From: Chondrus crispus | Taxonomy: Eukaryota > Rhodophyta > Florideophyceae > Gigartinales > Gigartinaceae | Length of the DNA stretch: 64,000 bases | Assembly (NCBI RefSeq): GCF_000350225.1 | Contig: NW_005179120.1 | Coordinates: 280,060 to 344,059 of the forward strand | Direction of reading: 5' to 3' | Shown: one piece after another, positions 1 to 10,601 of the stretch | Position numbering within the stretch: position 1 is the first letter of the stretch | How the letters are laid out: each line of letters opens with the position of its first letter | Notes under the pieces: generated by a model | What the model saw: only the letters and a program-made list of their open reading frames with translations | What the model was told of the DNA's origin: nothing | Database searches by the model: none | Program-made: the position numbers and the translations under genes

Positions 1-1900
1 TCAACAAAGTGGTAGGGGGGTTTTGAGGTTCACGAAAAATATGGTTCGTTATCAACCTGCCTGACCCGTTCGGTCGCGCTCGCTTGAGTCGGTTATTTCC
101 GACACCGGGTTCTACTGTACGGTCCCCGTAGTGCCAAACGATAGCGTTGCTTCTCAATGCCCATGGAAAGTTACACCCTCATTGCAGTTTCAGATGAGTC
201 GCCCGTTTCCATGTTTTTTCATTTGCGCCACATGGCGAGATCGTCCCGAGCTTGTCACCATGCGTAATCAATTCAGTAATAGCAGCGGTCCCGTCTACGA
301 TTGTTGTCACGGCAGACATGTCGAATTCCTCTCCTCATTTGTTTGCGCGTGCTGAAAGTGAACTGTTGCGTGCGAATTCCCCTCTGTTCTGCGCATATCA
401 ATGTTCTCTCCCTTCCCCTTTTCCTGGTGTAAATTGGGAACCGGAAACCATCCTGCAAATGAACGCGAGACTTACTGCTTCCTCCAAATGGAAATTCGCG
501 ATCCACAACTGAGGGGGTGTTTTGCACATGATTTTCACGATCCGTGGAGACCACCTTCACAGACTGTCGTCGACAGCGGAACGTGCGACATTACGTTCTC
601 TTTTTTTTTCTTCTTCGCCCCGTTAGATTCCTCGAGACAATTCCTGTCGATTTCCCCTTGCAGTAGTTGCGGACTTTTGTCGCCTGAGGCCTGCTTAGTC
701 GTGCAATAAAAATATTAATAGGGGGGTGATGGCGGGGTGTGGGGACAAGAACCTCATTCTTTTCCTCGTTCGGTTGTCGTGCGACCGAGGCCACTGGTGT
801 CCACGAAACGTTAACAGAAATCTGTGGCCATTGTTCTAATCTCCCTCGCGTCGACACTGCAACAATAAAAAGATTCAAAAAGGGCGTCGGAGCTCGTATC
901 ACTTCATGACATTCCTGTCTTTGACGAATACGATCTTCTTCGTACGAGGTGCTACGAAATGTGACCTCCTCGACGGGGTTCTGTTCTCGCGCAGGCTTTA
1001 GAGCCTACAGTACCAAATCGTCGATACTTGGTAAAGACCTTGCGAGAGTTACTCACCATTTGCACACCGTCCTCGTTTTCGGTAGTCGTGTCCGTCTTCC
1101 TCGCGTGTACACGAAACATTTGTTCTTCTACACGCGAGCCATCGTTTCCCTTCGGCGAGCGCCGTCCTGCTCTCGCGATCGGATGCTGTACTTTGATGTG
1201 TGTCTTATCGATGGTTCCTGCTCATTCCCAGAAGGAAAAATAGTAAGAAAGGGAGTCGCGACGGAATTAAAGTTGGGTACAATGTCGACGGGCATCCTTC
1301 ACGATTTCCAACACGTCCTTCCGCGACGCGGATCGTACTGTCAGCTTTGTACCCCTCGGGTCTTTCTCTTGATCGTCCTTCGCGCACCTCGGAGTGTCAT
1401 CCCCCTCGTTCTGGGTCCCGGTTGAGCCCCCTCTTGATCGTAACATGTCGGCTGACCGGCGTCCGTAGTGTGAGGTGGGGTGGGGTCACATCTAGGAGGT
1501 GACAAAACAAAATAGAAAGCAAACCCAAAACAAAAACACTGACAAAAGAAAAGAGATAAGCGCGATCGGATGACGTTGTCTCGACAGAGGCAACGTTCGT
1601 CGTGATCGCGAACCGTGTGTAGCTCACTTATCCCAAAAAGGCTCAGCGTCCCATGCGCTCGACCGCGTCGCTTTCTCCTTAAAATTAATTGAAAATTCCG
1701 AGCGGTGTCCTGTGTTCCACTTGGGCATCGCGACACTTGTCGATATTTGTGGGGTGTTGTTGCGGCGTACTCGGGGAGGTCCCGCGACTTACGGGGTGGG
1801 CCATCCAACAACAACTGCCTGCCCTTCGGACTCTCCCCTCGTATCGTGGTGCGTCTCTTCATCCTCAAGAGGTACGCCTCCCGTTGTCACACACCCTTCA
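1..1900. other. Stretch with no recognised gene, downstream of element A pol
   Basis: Several overlapping open frames of 60-175 codons occur on both strands, but none shows a recognisable domain or convincing composition. On the minus strand a long T-rich tract at about 1493-1560 ends in TCCTAG at 1492, which has the form of a eukaryotic 3-prime splice site. The stretch may be the far 3-prime region of element A or flanking DNA. Confidence 0.4.
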
Positions 1901-3302
1901 TCAACAAAAAACCTTGATCACCCACCTACTACTATTAATCAAACAGCTCAGCTCTTTCATCAGCTCTGTCCTGATAAGCACTCGACAAATGTTCTCGAAA
2001 AAATATCCCTCCTTCGCCTCGCCATCCTCGGGGCCCTGATATTCAACAACTACTTCCATCACATCCCTCCCTTTCCGGTAGCTATCAACCAGCTTCCGAC
2101 ACCAGTGCTTTTCCCAGCTAGGGCCTTCCACCTGGCCAGTTTCAAAGACTGCGAAATGATGCGTAAGATCCTGAAGACTTACCCCTTGGCTTTCCCGGTT
2201 CGCCACATCTCGAATTTCAACCAACCCTACACTGTTCATCTGCATCGCATACTTTCTTGCAATGTCAACTTCGCCCGTTCCCCACAGATCCCTCAACACT
2301 CCCAGAAGGATCACATCCTGTTTCTTCATTACACACAATGCCCGGTGCATGTCCGCGAAACACGGAGATTCTTCGCTGTCACGTGAGTCCAGAAACTGTA
2401 ACGAAGAGCGGAGAGCGATTCATACCCGCCCCTTCCTTTCTGCGCGCCGATTGCCCCACTCCCTTTACTCTCTTTGATCGTCTTCAGGTACCGCGTCCAC
2501 AACTTTGGTAGGTCCCCGGTACGAGCCCCTCTTGATTGTTTCACATTGACTCCTGCTACATTCAGAGCCAATGGTAGTCCCGCACACATGGCAAGAATCT
2601 CCCCAAACGCCTCTCTCGATATTGGATCTTCTACTTCACCACGCGATGCCTCACTCGCATGAATCAGCATGTCGTACGCATTGCGCCCTCCTCTCGCCTC
2701 AAACTTAACTTGCTCCCCCAGATCTATGAGCGTCGGATCCCTTGTAGAGTACAAAACCCTGCTCGCAGGCTCACCATTTCGCACTGCCGTGCTGGCAAGG
2801 CTGGACAGTTTTAGCAGAATCCCCTCGTCATTGCTGTTGCGCAACCAGACATCGTCGAAGATGAACAGACATCGACGACCTGAAAACCAAGCTTGATCCC
2901 CTGTTAGCACCTCTTCCACCTCGGCCATATTTGACAGCTTGTCCCCTTCTTCACGTCCTCTAGAGATGCAGACAGCATGGCAGAATCGTTGCTTCAGCTC
3001 TGCCTCTCTGGCGTCTTCCCTTAGAGTCGAAAAATACCCCCCCGTTCGTAAAGCGCGTGTGTAGTGCCTCATCTCCTTCTGGCTCCATCCACGACGTAGG
3101 AACACCCGTCGTAGAGTCATGTTCCCCTACGTCTCTTAGGTCGTCCTCGGCCTTGCCCTGAATGGTGAGAATCCCGCGACGCGGGCGTCGGCCGTAACCT
3201 TGTCAAAGGCGGAATTGATCTCGAAGATCATCGCCTCTTCAATGTCCTCCTTGGACTTCTCATAGACTTGCTGACGGACCTCCGCGGTGCGGGGTCGTGT
3301 CC
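1901..3302 (-). pseudogene. Degenerate NB-ARC (NLR/STAND-type ATPase) gene fragment
   Basis: NB-ARC proteins are nucleotide-driven switches used in immune-type signalling by plants, algae and other eukaryotes. Here a 263-codon frame (3120 to 2329) carries a Walker B-like CLFIFDDVW, a sensor-like SRVLYSTRD and the hallmark GLPLAL motif, in the family order. An overlapping frame (2350 to 1901) continues with winged-helix-like sequence including LGVLRDLWG and GVSLQDLTHHFA, so one base has been lost or gained near 2385. Upstream, 3140-3302 adds another coding-looking piece in a third frame. No intact P-loop (GxxxxGKT) is visible where one is expected, so ATP binding is probably lost. It lies on the same strand as element A pol, starting 360 nt after the pol stop, and may be captured cargo or a host gene next to the element. 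Family assignment is firm; activity is unlikely. Confidence 0.8.
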
Positions 3303-3556
3303 CTAATGTCTCAAAAATAAAATAAAATAGAACAACACAAAGGCAATCACAAACAAAACAAAAACGAGACCGAGCAGATATGAAGGTAAGAGTGAAGGAG
3401 GTGGACTATCCAGTCTATGTCCCCGTTCTTCCAGCGTTCTTTTCTCGCTTGGCACATCGTTACGCGACTTCCGACCTGAGTATCTCATCACAACGCTCAT
3501 CCTACTCGTGCGCGCTCTGCGTCTACTTGCGGGTTGGCTGTCTGAAGGCCCCTCAC
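3303..3556 (-). other. Candidate intron upstream of the NB-ARC frame
   Basis: On the minus strand a CAG|GTGAGG donor at 3557/3556 and a long T-rich tract ending ACATTAG at 3303 bound a 254-nt stretch. Joining the flanks keeps an open frame: a 36-codon upstream exon beginning just after the pol stop runs into TAEVRQQVYEKSKEDIEE. This is what a spliced subgenomic message for a gene behind pol would need. Splicing is inferred from the motifs only. Confidence 0.4.
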
Positions 3557-3664
3557 CTGGTTCGTTCCATCTCATCATTCTCCTTTTCTCGACCCTCAGG
3601 TCGGCTCGATATGCCCCGCGCGGATTACCGCACTGACACTGACATGTGAAATTCTTGGTTACCA

Positions 3665-6600
3665 CTATCCTGATTGCGCTTTCGCGATCTGCGCGGGCAA
3701 GGATAATCTTTTCCTTCGGAAATACGTGACCGCCGCGCTGCGGGGCAATTGCTCAATGGGCTCCCACGTCGCGTCCTCGGGCGTATAACCGTACCATTCC
3801 ACCTTCAGAATTAATTTCTCCCCGTCGTAGCCGCGGTCCACGATCTTGTCGATCACATACTCCTGACTCTCAGTTCCTTCTTCCTGCGTGTCCAACTGTC
3901 GTTCCCCCTTCGGAAGAGCCAGCGGCTCATCCTCATCTCTGGACTTTCCGAACTTTCGTAGACCTGGAGGTGTCTCTGCGGTCGGCGTTTGACCGAATGA
4001 ATTATCCTGGTCCCCTGACGTAGGCGCACGGGTGTGAGAACGTTCCTCGTCCTCCGTTGCCTCTCCTTCTTCGTTTAACTCCGGCTCTCCCAGGAACTGT
4101 AGTGCTTGACGTAGGCCGGTTATCAGGGCATGGTCCATTGGGCTTGGGGCTAATTCCACCCTGTCTCGCGATACGCGTTCCTCCTGATCGCCAATGGCAA
4201 TGACTACCGTATGTTGATCCGATCTTCTGACCTGATAAGGCCCTGTAGCAACTTGTGCCAGCTTGTGTTTCGGTTCGCTAGCCGTGCCCTGCTCCTTCCA
4301 GAGGAACACGTAGGACCCCGGTGGGATCTCGTATTGCGGTGTTCGAAGGCGTGCGTCGAAATTTCGCTTGTACCGGGCTTGTTCCTTTCGCAAACTTCTA
4401 TCGGCGCTTCGCATTAGGCTCTCCAACCACGACTGCCATTTCAGGTAGTATGCTCGTGACGAGCTGAAGTTCTGCAAAGTTGGTTGCGCTTGTAACGCAA
4501 TTTTTCTCGGCGCCCGAGCCAACACCAGCTCGAAGGGCGCAATGTTCGTAGTTCGATGAACTTGGGTGTTGTAGGCGAACGTCACAGCGTCGCTAAATAA
4601 GTCCCAGTCCTTGGGATGCTCTCCAACGTATTTTCGCAACGCGGAAGTCAGCGTGCGGTTAAATCTCTCAACTTGGCCGTTGGCTTGCGGGTGGTACGTA
4701 GTCGTGAACACATTGCGTATGCCAAGAATTCGGCAGACATTCTGAAAGAACCGGGCCGTGAACTGTGTTCCATTGTCGGGCAGCAGCTTGACCGGCGGTC
4801 CGTACACGAATACCCAATGGTGAACGAAGGCTTGTGCGACGTGCGCAGCTGATATCTACTTCAACGGTACGGTCCGTACCAGTTTCGAGTATCGATCGCT
4901 GATCACGAGAATATACCGATTTCCTCGTTTAGTTGTAATTAGCTCGCCGAGGGTGTCGATGGCGACAAATTCCAGCGGCGCTTTGGGCGTGAACAGCTTC
5001 ATTTCCTTCGTGTTTTTTCTTAACTTCACCCTTTCCCGCGCACATGCGGCGCAATTCTTCGCGACTGCATAGCAGTCTAGGGCCATCGTAGGCCAATAAA
5101 AATATCTTCTCAAAGTCTTGTAAAGTTTCCTGCCTCCCGGGTGGCCTGCCAATTTTGCGTAGTGGCTCAACCCTAGAACGCGGTCCCTTAACGATTGTGG
5201 CATTAACACTTGTACAAACTCTGCCGCGGTACGGCATAGAGTTCCTTCGAGTTCCTCGGTCTCCGTGCTGAACGTTGTCACCTTTCGGGCCTCCATTTCT
5301 TCCTTGATGCGGTTGCAGAAGGGGTCGACGGCTTGCTCGCGAATGAGCTCCTCCGGAGTGACAGCTTGGAATTGATCGAGGCGATCAGGGGCGGTCCCCC
5401 CCTCAAGAGCGAGGATGTCGTCTGCTGCGTCAATACTTTCCTCGTCCTCTACTGTACCCTCGGCCGGTTCGGCCATAAAGCAAGGGATTTCGTCGTCGAT
5501 TTCGTCGACGGTTTCTCCTGCGGTTCGCAACCTTGACAAAGCGTCCGCCTGGCTGTTAGCCTTTCCCTTTTTGTACTTGATTTCAAAATCGAATTCCGAG
5601 AGGCGAAGCCTCCATCGGATTAATCTCCCGCTGGGGTCGGTTACGTTCATCAACCACCTCAATGAGGCATGGTCAGTATGCACGACGAAGTGCTCGCCAT
5701 ATAGATATGGTCTTAAAGTCTGTACGGCCCAAATTACCGCTAGACATTCTTTTTCTGATACAGAATAGTTTCTCTCGGCTGCGGCTAACGTTCTTGAAAA
5801 GAACCCGACGGGTTTGCGTTGCGCATCCGGGTGTGTTTGAAATAGTGCAGCGCCTATTTGGTAGTCGCTTGCATCGGTATCTACCGAGTAGGGTAGGTCC
5901 TTCTTTGGCAGCGCCAACACCGGCGGTGCCAAGATGGCGTCCTTGAGCTTATGAAAAGCTTTCTTGCACGGTTCGTCGAATCCTTCCAACTGGACCGGTT
6001 GTCCTTTCTTCAGTAGTTGGTTTAGAGGCTGCACAATTTTCGCATAATGCAGAACGAACCTGCGGTAGACATTGCAGAGTCCCAAAAAGCTCCTGAGCTG
6101 TGTCTGTGTTCGCGGGTACCGCACTTGTTCCAACGCGGCGGTTCGCGCGACATCGACTTCTAGCGTACCTGGGCAGACGACGTGGCCCAGGTACTTGATC
6201 TTTTCCACGAAAAATTCGCACTTGCGAAGCTTGAGCTTGACACCTGCCTTTTCCAATACGGAAAGTATTTCATCCACGTGCACGATGTGCTCCTCCCCCG
6301 ACTTGCTAAAAATGATTATGTCGTGTAGATACACCAAACAGCATTTCCAAAGGAACGGAGAGAGCAGGATATCCATTGCTCTCTGAAACGTCGCTGGCGC
6401 GTTAGTTAGCCCGAAGGGCATTCTTGAGAAGCGATACAGACCTGAGTGACACGAAAATGCGGTCTTGTCGCGGTCGCACTCAGAGATAGGCATCTGCCAA
6501 TATCCCGAAATCGCGTCCAACGCGGAGAAAACCTTGGTGTCACCAAGCGAGTCCAGGCACTCATCCATGCGCGGTAAGGGGTACGTGTCCTTCACCGTTA

Positions 6601-7396
6601 CTGCGTTCAGCCTGCGGTAGTCTACGCAAAAACGCATTGACCCATCCGGCTTTGGCACCAGCAACACGGGGGACGCCCATTCTGACTGCGCTGGTTCTAT
6701 CACTCCTGCCTCCAACATCTTCTGCACCTCGGCATCTTCGACTTCACGGGCTTTAGGTCCGGCCCGATACGGGGCTTGTGCGATAGGGCGAGTCTCGGGT
6801 ATCAACTCTATCCGATGGACGGTGGTATTAATTTCACCAAGCGTCCCATCCCACATCCTTGAATACTTCTTCAACATCCGACGGAACCGCTCGCGCAGCC
6901 GTTCCGGCACGTGGCTCAGGTCGAGGTCCTCCACGTCCGGCGGTGGCGGCTCAATCCTGCGTTGTGGCTTCGTAGATGCCGACGCGGAGAGCTCTGCCGA
7001 CCGTTCTTCTGGTTGGTCCTCGCGCGCTTGATCCGACGGTTCGCCTCTTGTCTCGCCCGTAGGCGTCTTGGTGGAATTAGGAAAATTCTCCTTCTTCCTT
7101 TCTTGAATTCGGAGAACTTCACCAATGGTGGTTTTGCTCTCGAGCGCGGCTCTCGGGTGCGGTAATAATTCTGCCACCACTTGGCCTTTTTGCACCCTGA
7201 CAGGGTACGTCCTAAAATTCGCAACGAGTAAACGAAATGGCCTGTCAGGCTCAACCTGAACGACACCATTCGTGCACGTCAACCCGTGCCTTTCGTACAA
7301 CGACGAGTACGGCTGAACCACCACCAAGCCCGCCCTCTTCGAGGTGCATTCCACGACGCGTTGCGTCCCTGGCTCGATAGTTGTGGCTCTTGCCAC
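3665..7396 (-). pseudogene. pol: Element A pol: reverse transcriptase, RNase H, integrase, chromodomain
   Basis: The polyprotein segment copies element RNA to DNA and inserts it. In order it shows the RT finger motif SEWASPVLLVPKPDGSMRF (near 6660), the palm catalytic box at about 6331, RNase H with VDTDASDYQIGAAL (near 5875), the integrase zinc motif from HYAKLAGH to CAAC, the integrase triad in FVAIDTLGE, LLPDNGTQF and QVERFNR, a GPY module (ATGPYQV near 4240) and a C-terminal chromodomain (ILKVEWYGYTPEDATWEP) expected to bind modified histone tails. Two lesions are visible: the palm box reads YLHD where the family has YLDD, and one TAG at 4853-4855 replaces a codon that is lysine in element B. 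The frame is otherwise continuous to 3665. Protease lies upstream in a frame separated by an indel near 7410. Confidence 0.93.
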
Positions 7397-7398
7397 TT

Positions 7399-8247
7399 TT
7401 ACCTTAGGGGAAATTCGCTCCCCTTTCCATCATTCTCGTCCTCTCCCGCGACGAGATTCTTCTTCCCTTTTCTCGTCGAGAACGGCCTAACTATCGGAAC
7501 CTCCGGGAAATCCGCCAACTCAACCGTTTTCTTCCTTGGATAAATTGCTTCCACAAACCGGTCACAGTAGTCCGCGCCTAGAATTAGCGGGACGGCTAGT
7601 TTTTCGCATACAATAAACTCGGCTGCGGCCACAAATTTTCCAAGCCTCACAGGCATTCTAATTGTGCCGAGAGTCTGGAGTGGCCTGTTGTTCGCGTCGC
7701 CAATGTCTTGGGTCGGTCCGTAGGACACTAGAGATTCCATTCCAGCTGGGAGTTCCGATTTTCGCACAAGGTTTGGTCCCGCGCCGGTGTCTAAAACAGA
7801 CAACACCCGGCTCATCAATCCAATTGTGGGTCCGATGTCCGCGTAAACTTTGTAGTTTTTCCGCGCAAGGACCAAAATCTTCTCGGGACACTCCCTTCGC
7901 TTAACCCTGTACCAGGGTCTTCGAACTTCTTCCAGCGGATGATCTCGGGCTCGGCTCAAAATTTTCTTGACTTGAGCTGGCCCTTTGGGCTTATCCACCA
8001 ATCCAACAACCTCCTCCTCGAGGCCTGATTTCTCCTTTAGAGACGGGGAACGGGGCTGAGCCCCGGGCACTGTACGTCGACCCTGTGCCTCTCGCGACTC
8101 ATGCGAGATTCCCTTCTCTAGTTTTCCTGCCGTTGCGGGATCCTTTTCACATCCGACGGCGCGGGCCCCGCGGTGGGCCCTCTGAAGGGTTGGTTCGACC
8201 TCGGCGTTGTAGCACTCGGCGTGCTCGCCGTCTGCGAATCGAACCAA
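7399..8247 (-). CDS. Element A aspartic protease region
   Basis: This is a retropepsin that would cut the Gag-Pol polyprotein. The active-site loop VLDTGAGPNLV is intact, followed by the flap and the second conserved stretch LAVPLILGADYCD, as in gypsy elements. The frame overlaps the end of gag by about 130 nt and is in the -1 frame relative to gag, the same relation as in element B, so it is probably made by ribosomal frameshifting rather than from its own start. Near 7410 the frame shifts away from pol because one base differs in number from B, where protease and pol are continuous. The protease itself looks functional, but its link to pol is broken here. Confidence 0.88.
   Translation of the reverse strand: MVRFADGEHAECYNAEVEPTLQRAHRGARAVGCEKDPATAGKLEKGISHESREAQGRRTVPGAQPRSPSLKEKSGLEEEVVGLVDKPKGPAQVKKILSRARDHPLEEVRRPWYRVKRRECPEKILVLARKNYKVYADIGPTIGLMSRVLSVLDTGAGPNLVRKSELPAGMESLVSYGPTQDIGDANNRPLQTLGTIRMPVRLGKFVAAAEFIVCEKLAVPLILGADYCDRFVEAIYPRKKTVELADFPEVPIVRPFSTRKGKKNLVAGEDENDGKGSEFPLR
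8118..8128 (-). promoter_or_regulatory. Presumed -1 ribosomal frameshift site at gag stop
   Basis: On the minus strand gag ends CAG GAA AAC TAG; in element B the same place reads CAG AAA AAC TAA. In both elements protease follows in the -1 frame and both frames are open here. A-rich slippery runs directly before a stop are a known setting for -1 slippage, although the heptamer is not the classic XXXYYYZ form. Any downstream stem or pseudoknot was not determined. Confidence 0.5.
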
Positions 8248-10424
8248 TTCTTGACCTTTAGGTAACTCGTCGATGGTATCCCTAACCTCTCCATCAGAGA
8301 CAACGCCTCATAATTTTCCAAAACTCGGTGCATTTCCCGGAGGGAAAGAATGCACCTTGGCGCGGCGTGCCCCTTTTCATAGCAATGATAGCACACCAGA
8401 CCGTGTGTCTTGACGGGACACGGCGTCCTAGGTCCTCCACGGGCCGGCGGCCTTCCTTGACGTTGCGGCCTTCCCATCCAGCCTGGCCTTCGAAACGTCG
8501 TACCCTTGTCTTCCATCGGAATGCGCGGCGCCGGCGTGTGGCCGCGCCCCCGAAACATCATCACGGGATCCGTGGGCTCTGAAAACGACTCCGTCGTGTA
8601 TGCAGGCGTCGGTAGAGTTGACGACCCGCTGTCCCCGTAGTCCTCGTGTCCGTAGCCCTCCGATGGCTCAATGAACTCGCCTTCGGCTACTAACGCTCCT
8701 TCGTAGTGATTTTCGCTACTTCCATGCGCACCGCGCTCATCTGACGCGGACATGGACTCGGCTAAATGGACTGCGGCGTGACTTTTGCGACCGGGATAAG
8801 AAGCCCTCGGCTTCTTCCCCGCCCTGAACGTCGACGGCGTCTGAATCGTGACGTTCTTGGTCTTCTTGTCCTTAGCGCGGCTCGCCGAGCCATGCGCCTT
8901 GGCGTAATTCACTAGTCTCAAAAATGAAACGTCCCGATTGTCTTGCCGGTATTGAGATACCATCGGCTTGATACTCGAATCGAGTCCTTCAATAAACATC
9001 GTCATCTGTTCTTCCATCGAATATACGTTTCCACATCGATTGCTTGCGTCCGTCAGACGGATATAAAATTCCATCTCGTCTTCAGACGGTCTTTGCTGAA
9101 CTTCTCGCAATGCGAGCACGGCTTGACGGATCGCCTCGTCGGTTGCGAAACTCCTCAACAACCACTGTACGGCCTCTGGCCCAACGGATATCTTTCCGTG
9201 ATGGGCCCCGGCCGTCTGAGACACTGAAGTGTACTGTCTCAAGGCAATGCCGCTTAAAAATTCAGGCAACAGGCGGATCGCTTGCCCCTCGTTCATTTCT
9301 TGAGTATCAAACTCTTGAACTAACTTTGCCAAAAAATCCAACACAAGGACCCCGTCCTCTCCTGTGAACGTGTTGTCCTTCTTCATCTTAGGCGGAATAT
9401 CTCTCCTAATTTTTCGCACGGCGGTCCGCCTGGAACTTGACAAATATGTCTGCGGGTTCCGCAAGCGGTACGTTCGGTACGACAGTAACTTCTTGAAGAG
9501 GTAGTTGGTCGGATTCAGCTCCTCCAACTCCTCCCATCGCGGCCCGCGCCGCGTTGCGACATCTTCAGGCTCCGCGTCCTTGTCTCTCCGCGAGGCGGAC
9601 GAAGTGACTCCGCCTCGTCTGGAGGAAATTTTCTTGCTTGACGAAATTCCGTTTCCGTCTTCTGAACGGCGTTCGGAATCGCCCGAATGGTTCGACGAAC
9701 CGCCGTTACCATCTTCGGAGGGACCAAGCGACTCCGACTGTGAGTCGCGGTTCTCCGGATCGTCACTACAGTGACCCTTGTTTGCACGTCGCTTGTCCTT
9801 CTTCGAGGGCTTCGACTTAGAACTCCGCTGCCGAGCGGGCTTGTCCTTCTTCGACCGACGATCGCCTTCTCTACCCGAAGGGAGCGGCTCGTCGTCCGAT
9901 CCTTGCGGAGCTTGATCCGCGGCCTGTTCGAGGTCCTTGAGACGTTGCGCGGCGCGATCGAATCGGTCATCGATGCTTGTTCTAAATTTTCCTAAGGACT
10001 CCAAGGCTTGATTCGTGTCGCGCCTCGCGTCCTTGACCGAAATTTTCAACGAAGCCAGGACCTCCGGCTCCAGACCGTCGGTCGCCTCACCTCGCTCCTT
10101 CTCGACGAGATCCACTCGAGCCGACAGCTCTCCCAAAACGGTGTGGAACTCGGATGCTTGCAACTCCAGTTCCTTCCGGACGAGGGCTAATTCAGCCTCG
10201 AGATTTTTCTTCGCTTCTTCGCGAATTTCGCTGCTCATCTTCTCCAACTTCTCGACGAGGTCAGTCTTGGCGGCAGCTATCCCCGTAGGGGATTTTTGAT
10301 CTCCGGGGTCCGTGGCCGTATTGGCCTGGCTCCGGGCGCGAGGACCCCTCGGGATCCTCGACGCTCGTGCCGATCCGGCTCTGCTCGCCCCGGGACCGAC
10401 GTCCCCGGGTGCGCTTGTTGACAT
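8118..10424 (-). CDS. gag: Element A Gag polyprotein
   Basis: A 768-codon intact frame. The ATG at 10424 is the first good start after the leader. Gag assembles the cytoplasmic particle that packages element RNA. Visible parts are a Ser/Arg/Pro-rich start, a charged coiled-coil-prone stretch at about residues 45-180, a Ser/Lys/Asp-rich linker to about 290, a capsid-like domain at about 300-530 with the motif MFIEGLDSSIKPMV shared with B and recognisable in D, and a CCHC zinc knuckle (VCYHCYEKGHAAPRC) near residue 677 that should bind RNA. A T-rich tract ending in TAG at 10442 lies just before the ATG and may be a splice acceptor. The frame ends at a stop preceded by GAAAAC, the presumed frameshift point. 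Confidence 0.93.
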   Translation of the reverse strand: MSTSAPGDVGPGASRAGSARASRIPRGPRARSQANTATDPGDQKSPTGIAAAKTDLVEKLEKMSSEIREEAKKNLEAELALVRKELELQASEFHTVLGELSARVDLVEKERGEATDGLEPEVLASLKISVKDARRDTNQALESLGKFRTSIDDRFDRAAQRLKDLEQAADQAPQGSDDEPLPSGREGDRRSKKDKPARQRSSKSKPSKKDKRRANKGHCSDDPENRDSQSESLGPSEDGNGGSSNHSGDSERRSEDGNGISSSKKISSRRGGVTSSASRRDKDAEPEDVATRRGPRWEELEELNPTNYLFKKLLSYRTYRLRNPQTYLSSSRRTAVRKIRRDIPPKMKKDNTFTGEDGVLVLDFLAKLVQEFDTQEMNEGQAIRLLPEFLSGIALRQYTSVSQTAGAHHGKISVGPEAVQWLLRSFATDEAIRQAVLALREVQQRPSEDEMEFYIRLTDASNRCGNVYSMEEQMTMFIEGLDSSIKPMVSQYRQDNRDVSFLRLVNYAKAHGSASRAKDKKTKNVTIQTPSTFRAGKKPRASYPGRKSHAAVHLAESMSASDERGAHGSSENHYEGALVAEGEFIEPSEGYGHEDYGDSGSSTLPTPAYTTESFSEPTDPVMMFRGRGHTPAPRIPMEDKGTTFRRPGWMGRPQRQGRPPARGGPRTPCPVKTHGLVCYHCYEKGHAAPRCILSLREMHRVLENYEALSLMERLGIPSTSYLKVKNWFDSQTASTPSATTPRSNQPFRGPTAGPAPSDVKRIPQRQEN

Positions 10425-10579
10425 CGCTCGTACGAGCGGACCTACGCAGCAAAAAAAGTTACAAACAAAAGAAAATAAAAAAAGAGTCCGTTACCCAGAC
10501 CACTTTTGTAGAGTGTCTCCAGACCGAGACTGTCGTCGACAAAAATTCTAGGTCGTGTCTCTTGAACAGTAAACAAACA

Positions 10580-10597
10580 TTCTAGGTCGGGAGACCA
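10580..10597 (-). other. Primer-binding site of element A
   Basis: The minus strand reads TGGTCTCCCGACCTAGAA, starting four bases inside the LTR. The TGG start would pair with the CCA end of a tRNA. The same 18-mer, with small changes, sits at the same place in B and D. I cannot name the tRNA. A partial second copy (TTCTAGGTCG on the plus strand) lies at 10546-10555. Confidence 0.75.
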
Positions 10598-10601
10598 CTT
10601 T

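Noticed and set aside
3303-3665. A 120-codon protein with a C-terminal membrane segment behind A pol
   Set aside because: The hydrophobic tail is again the T-rich tract at 3310-3370. It is better read as a short exon followed by an intron.
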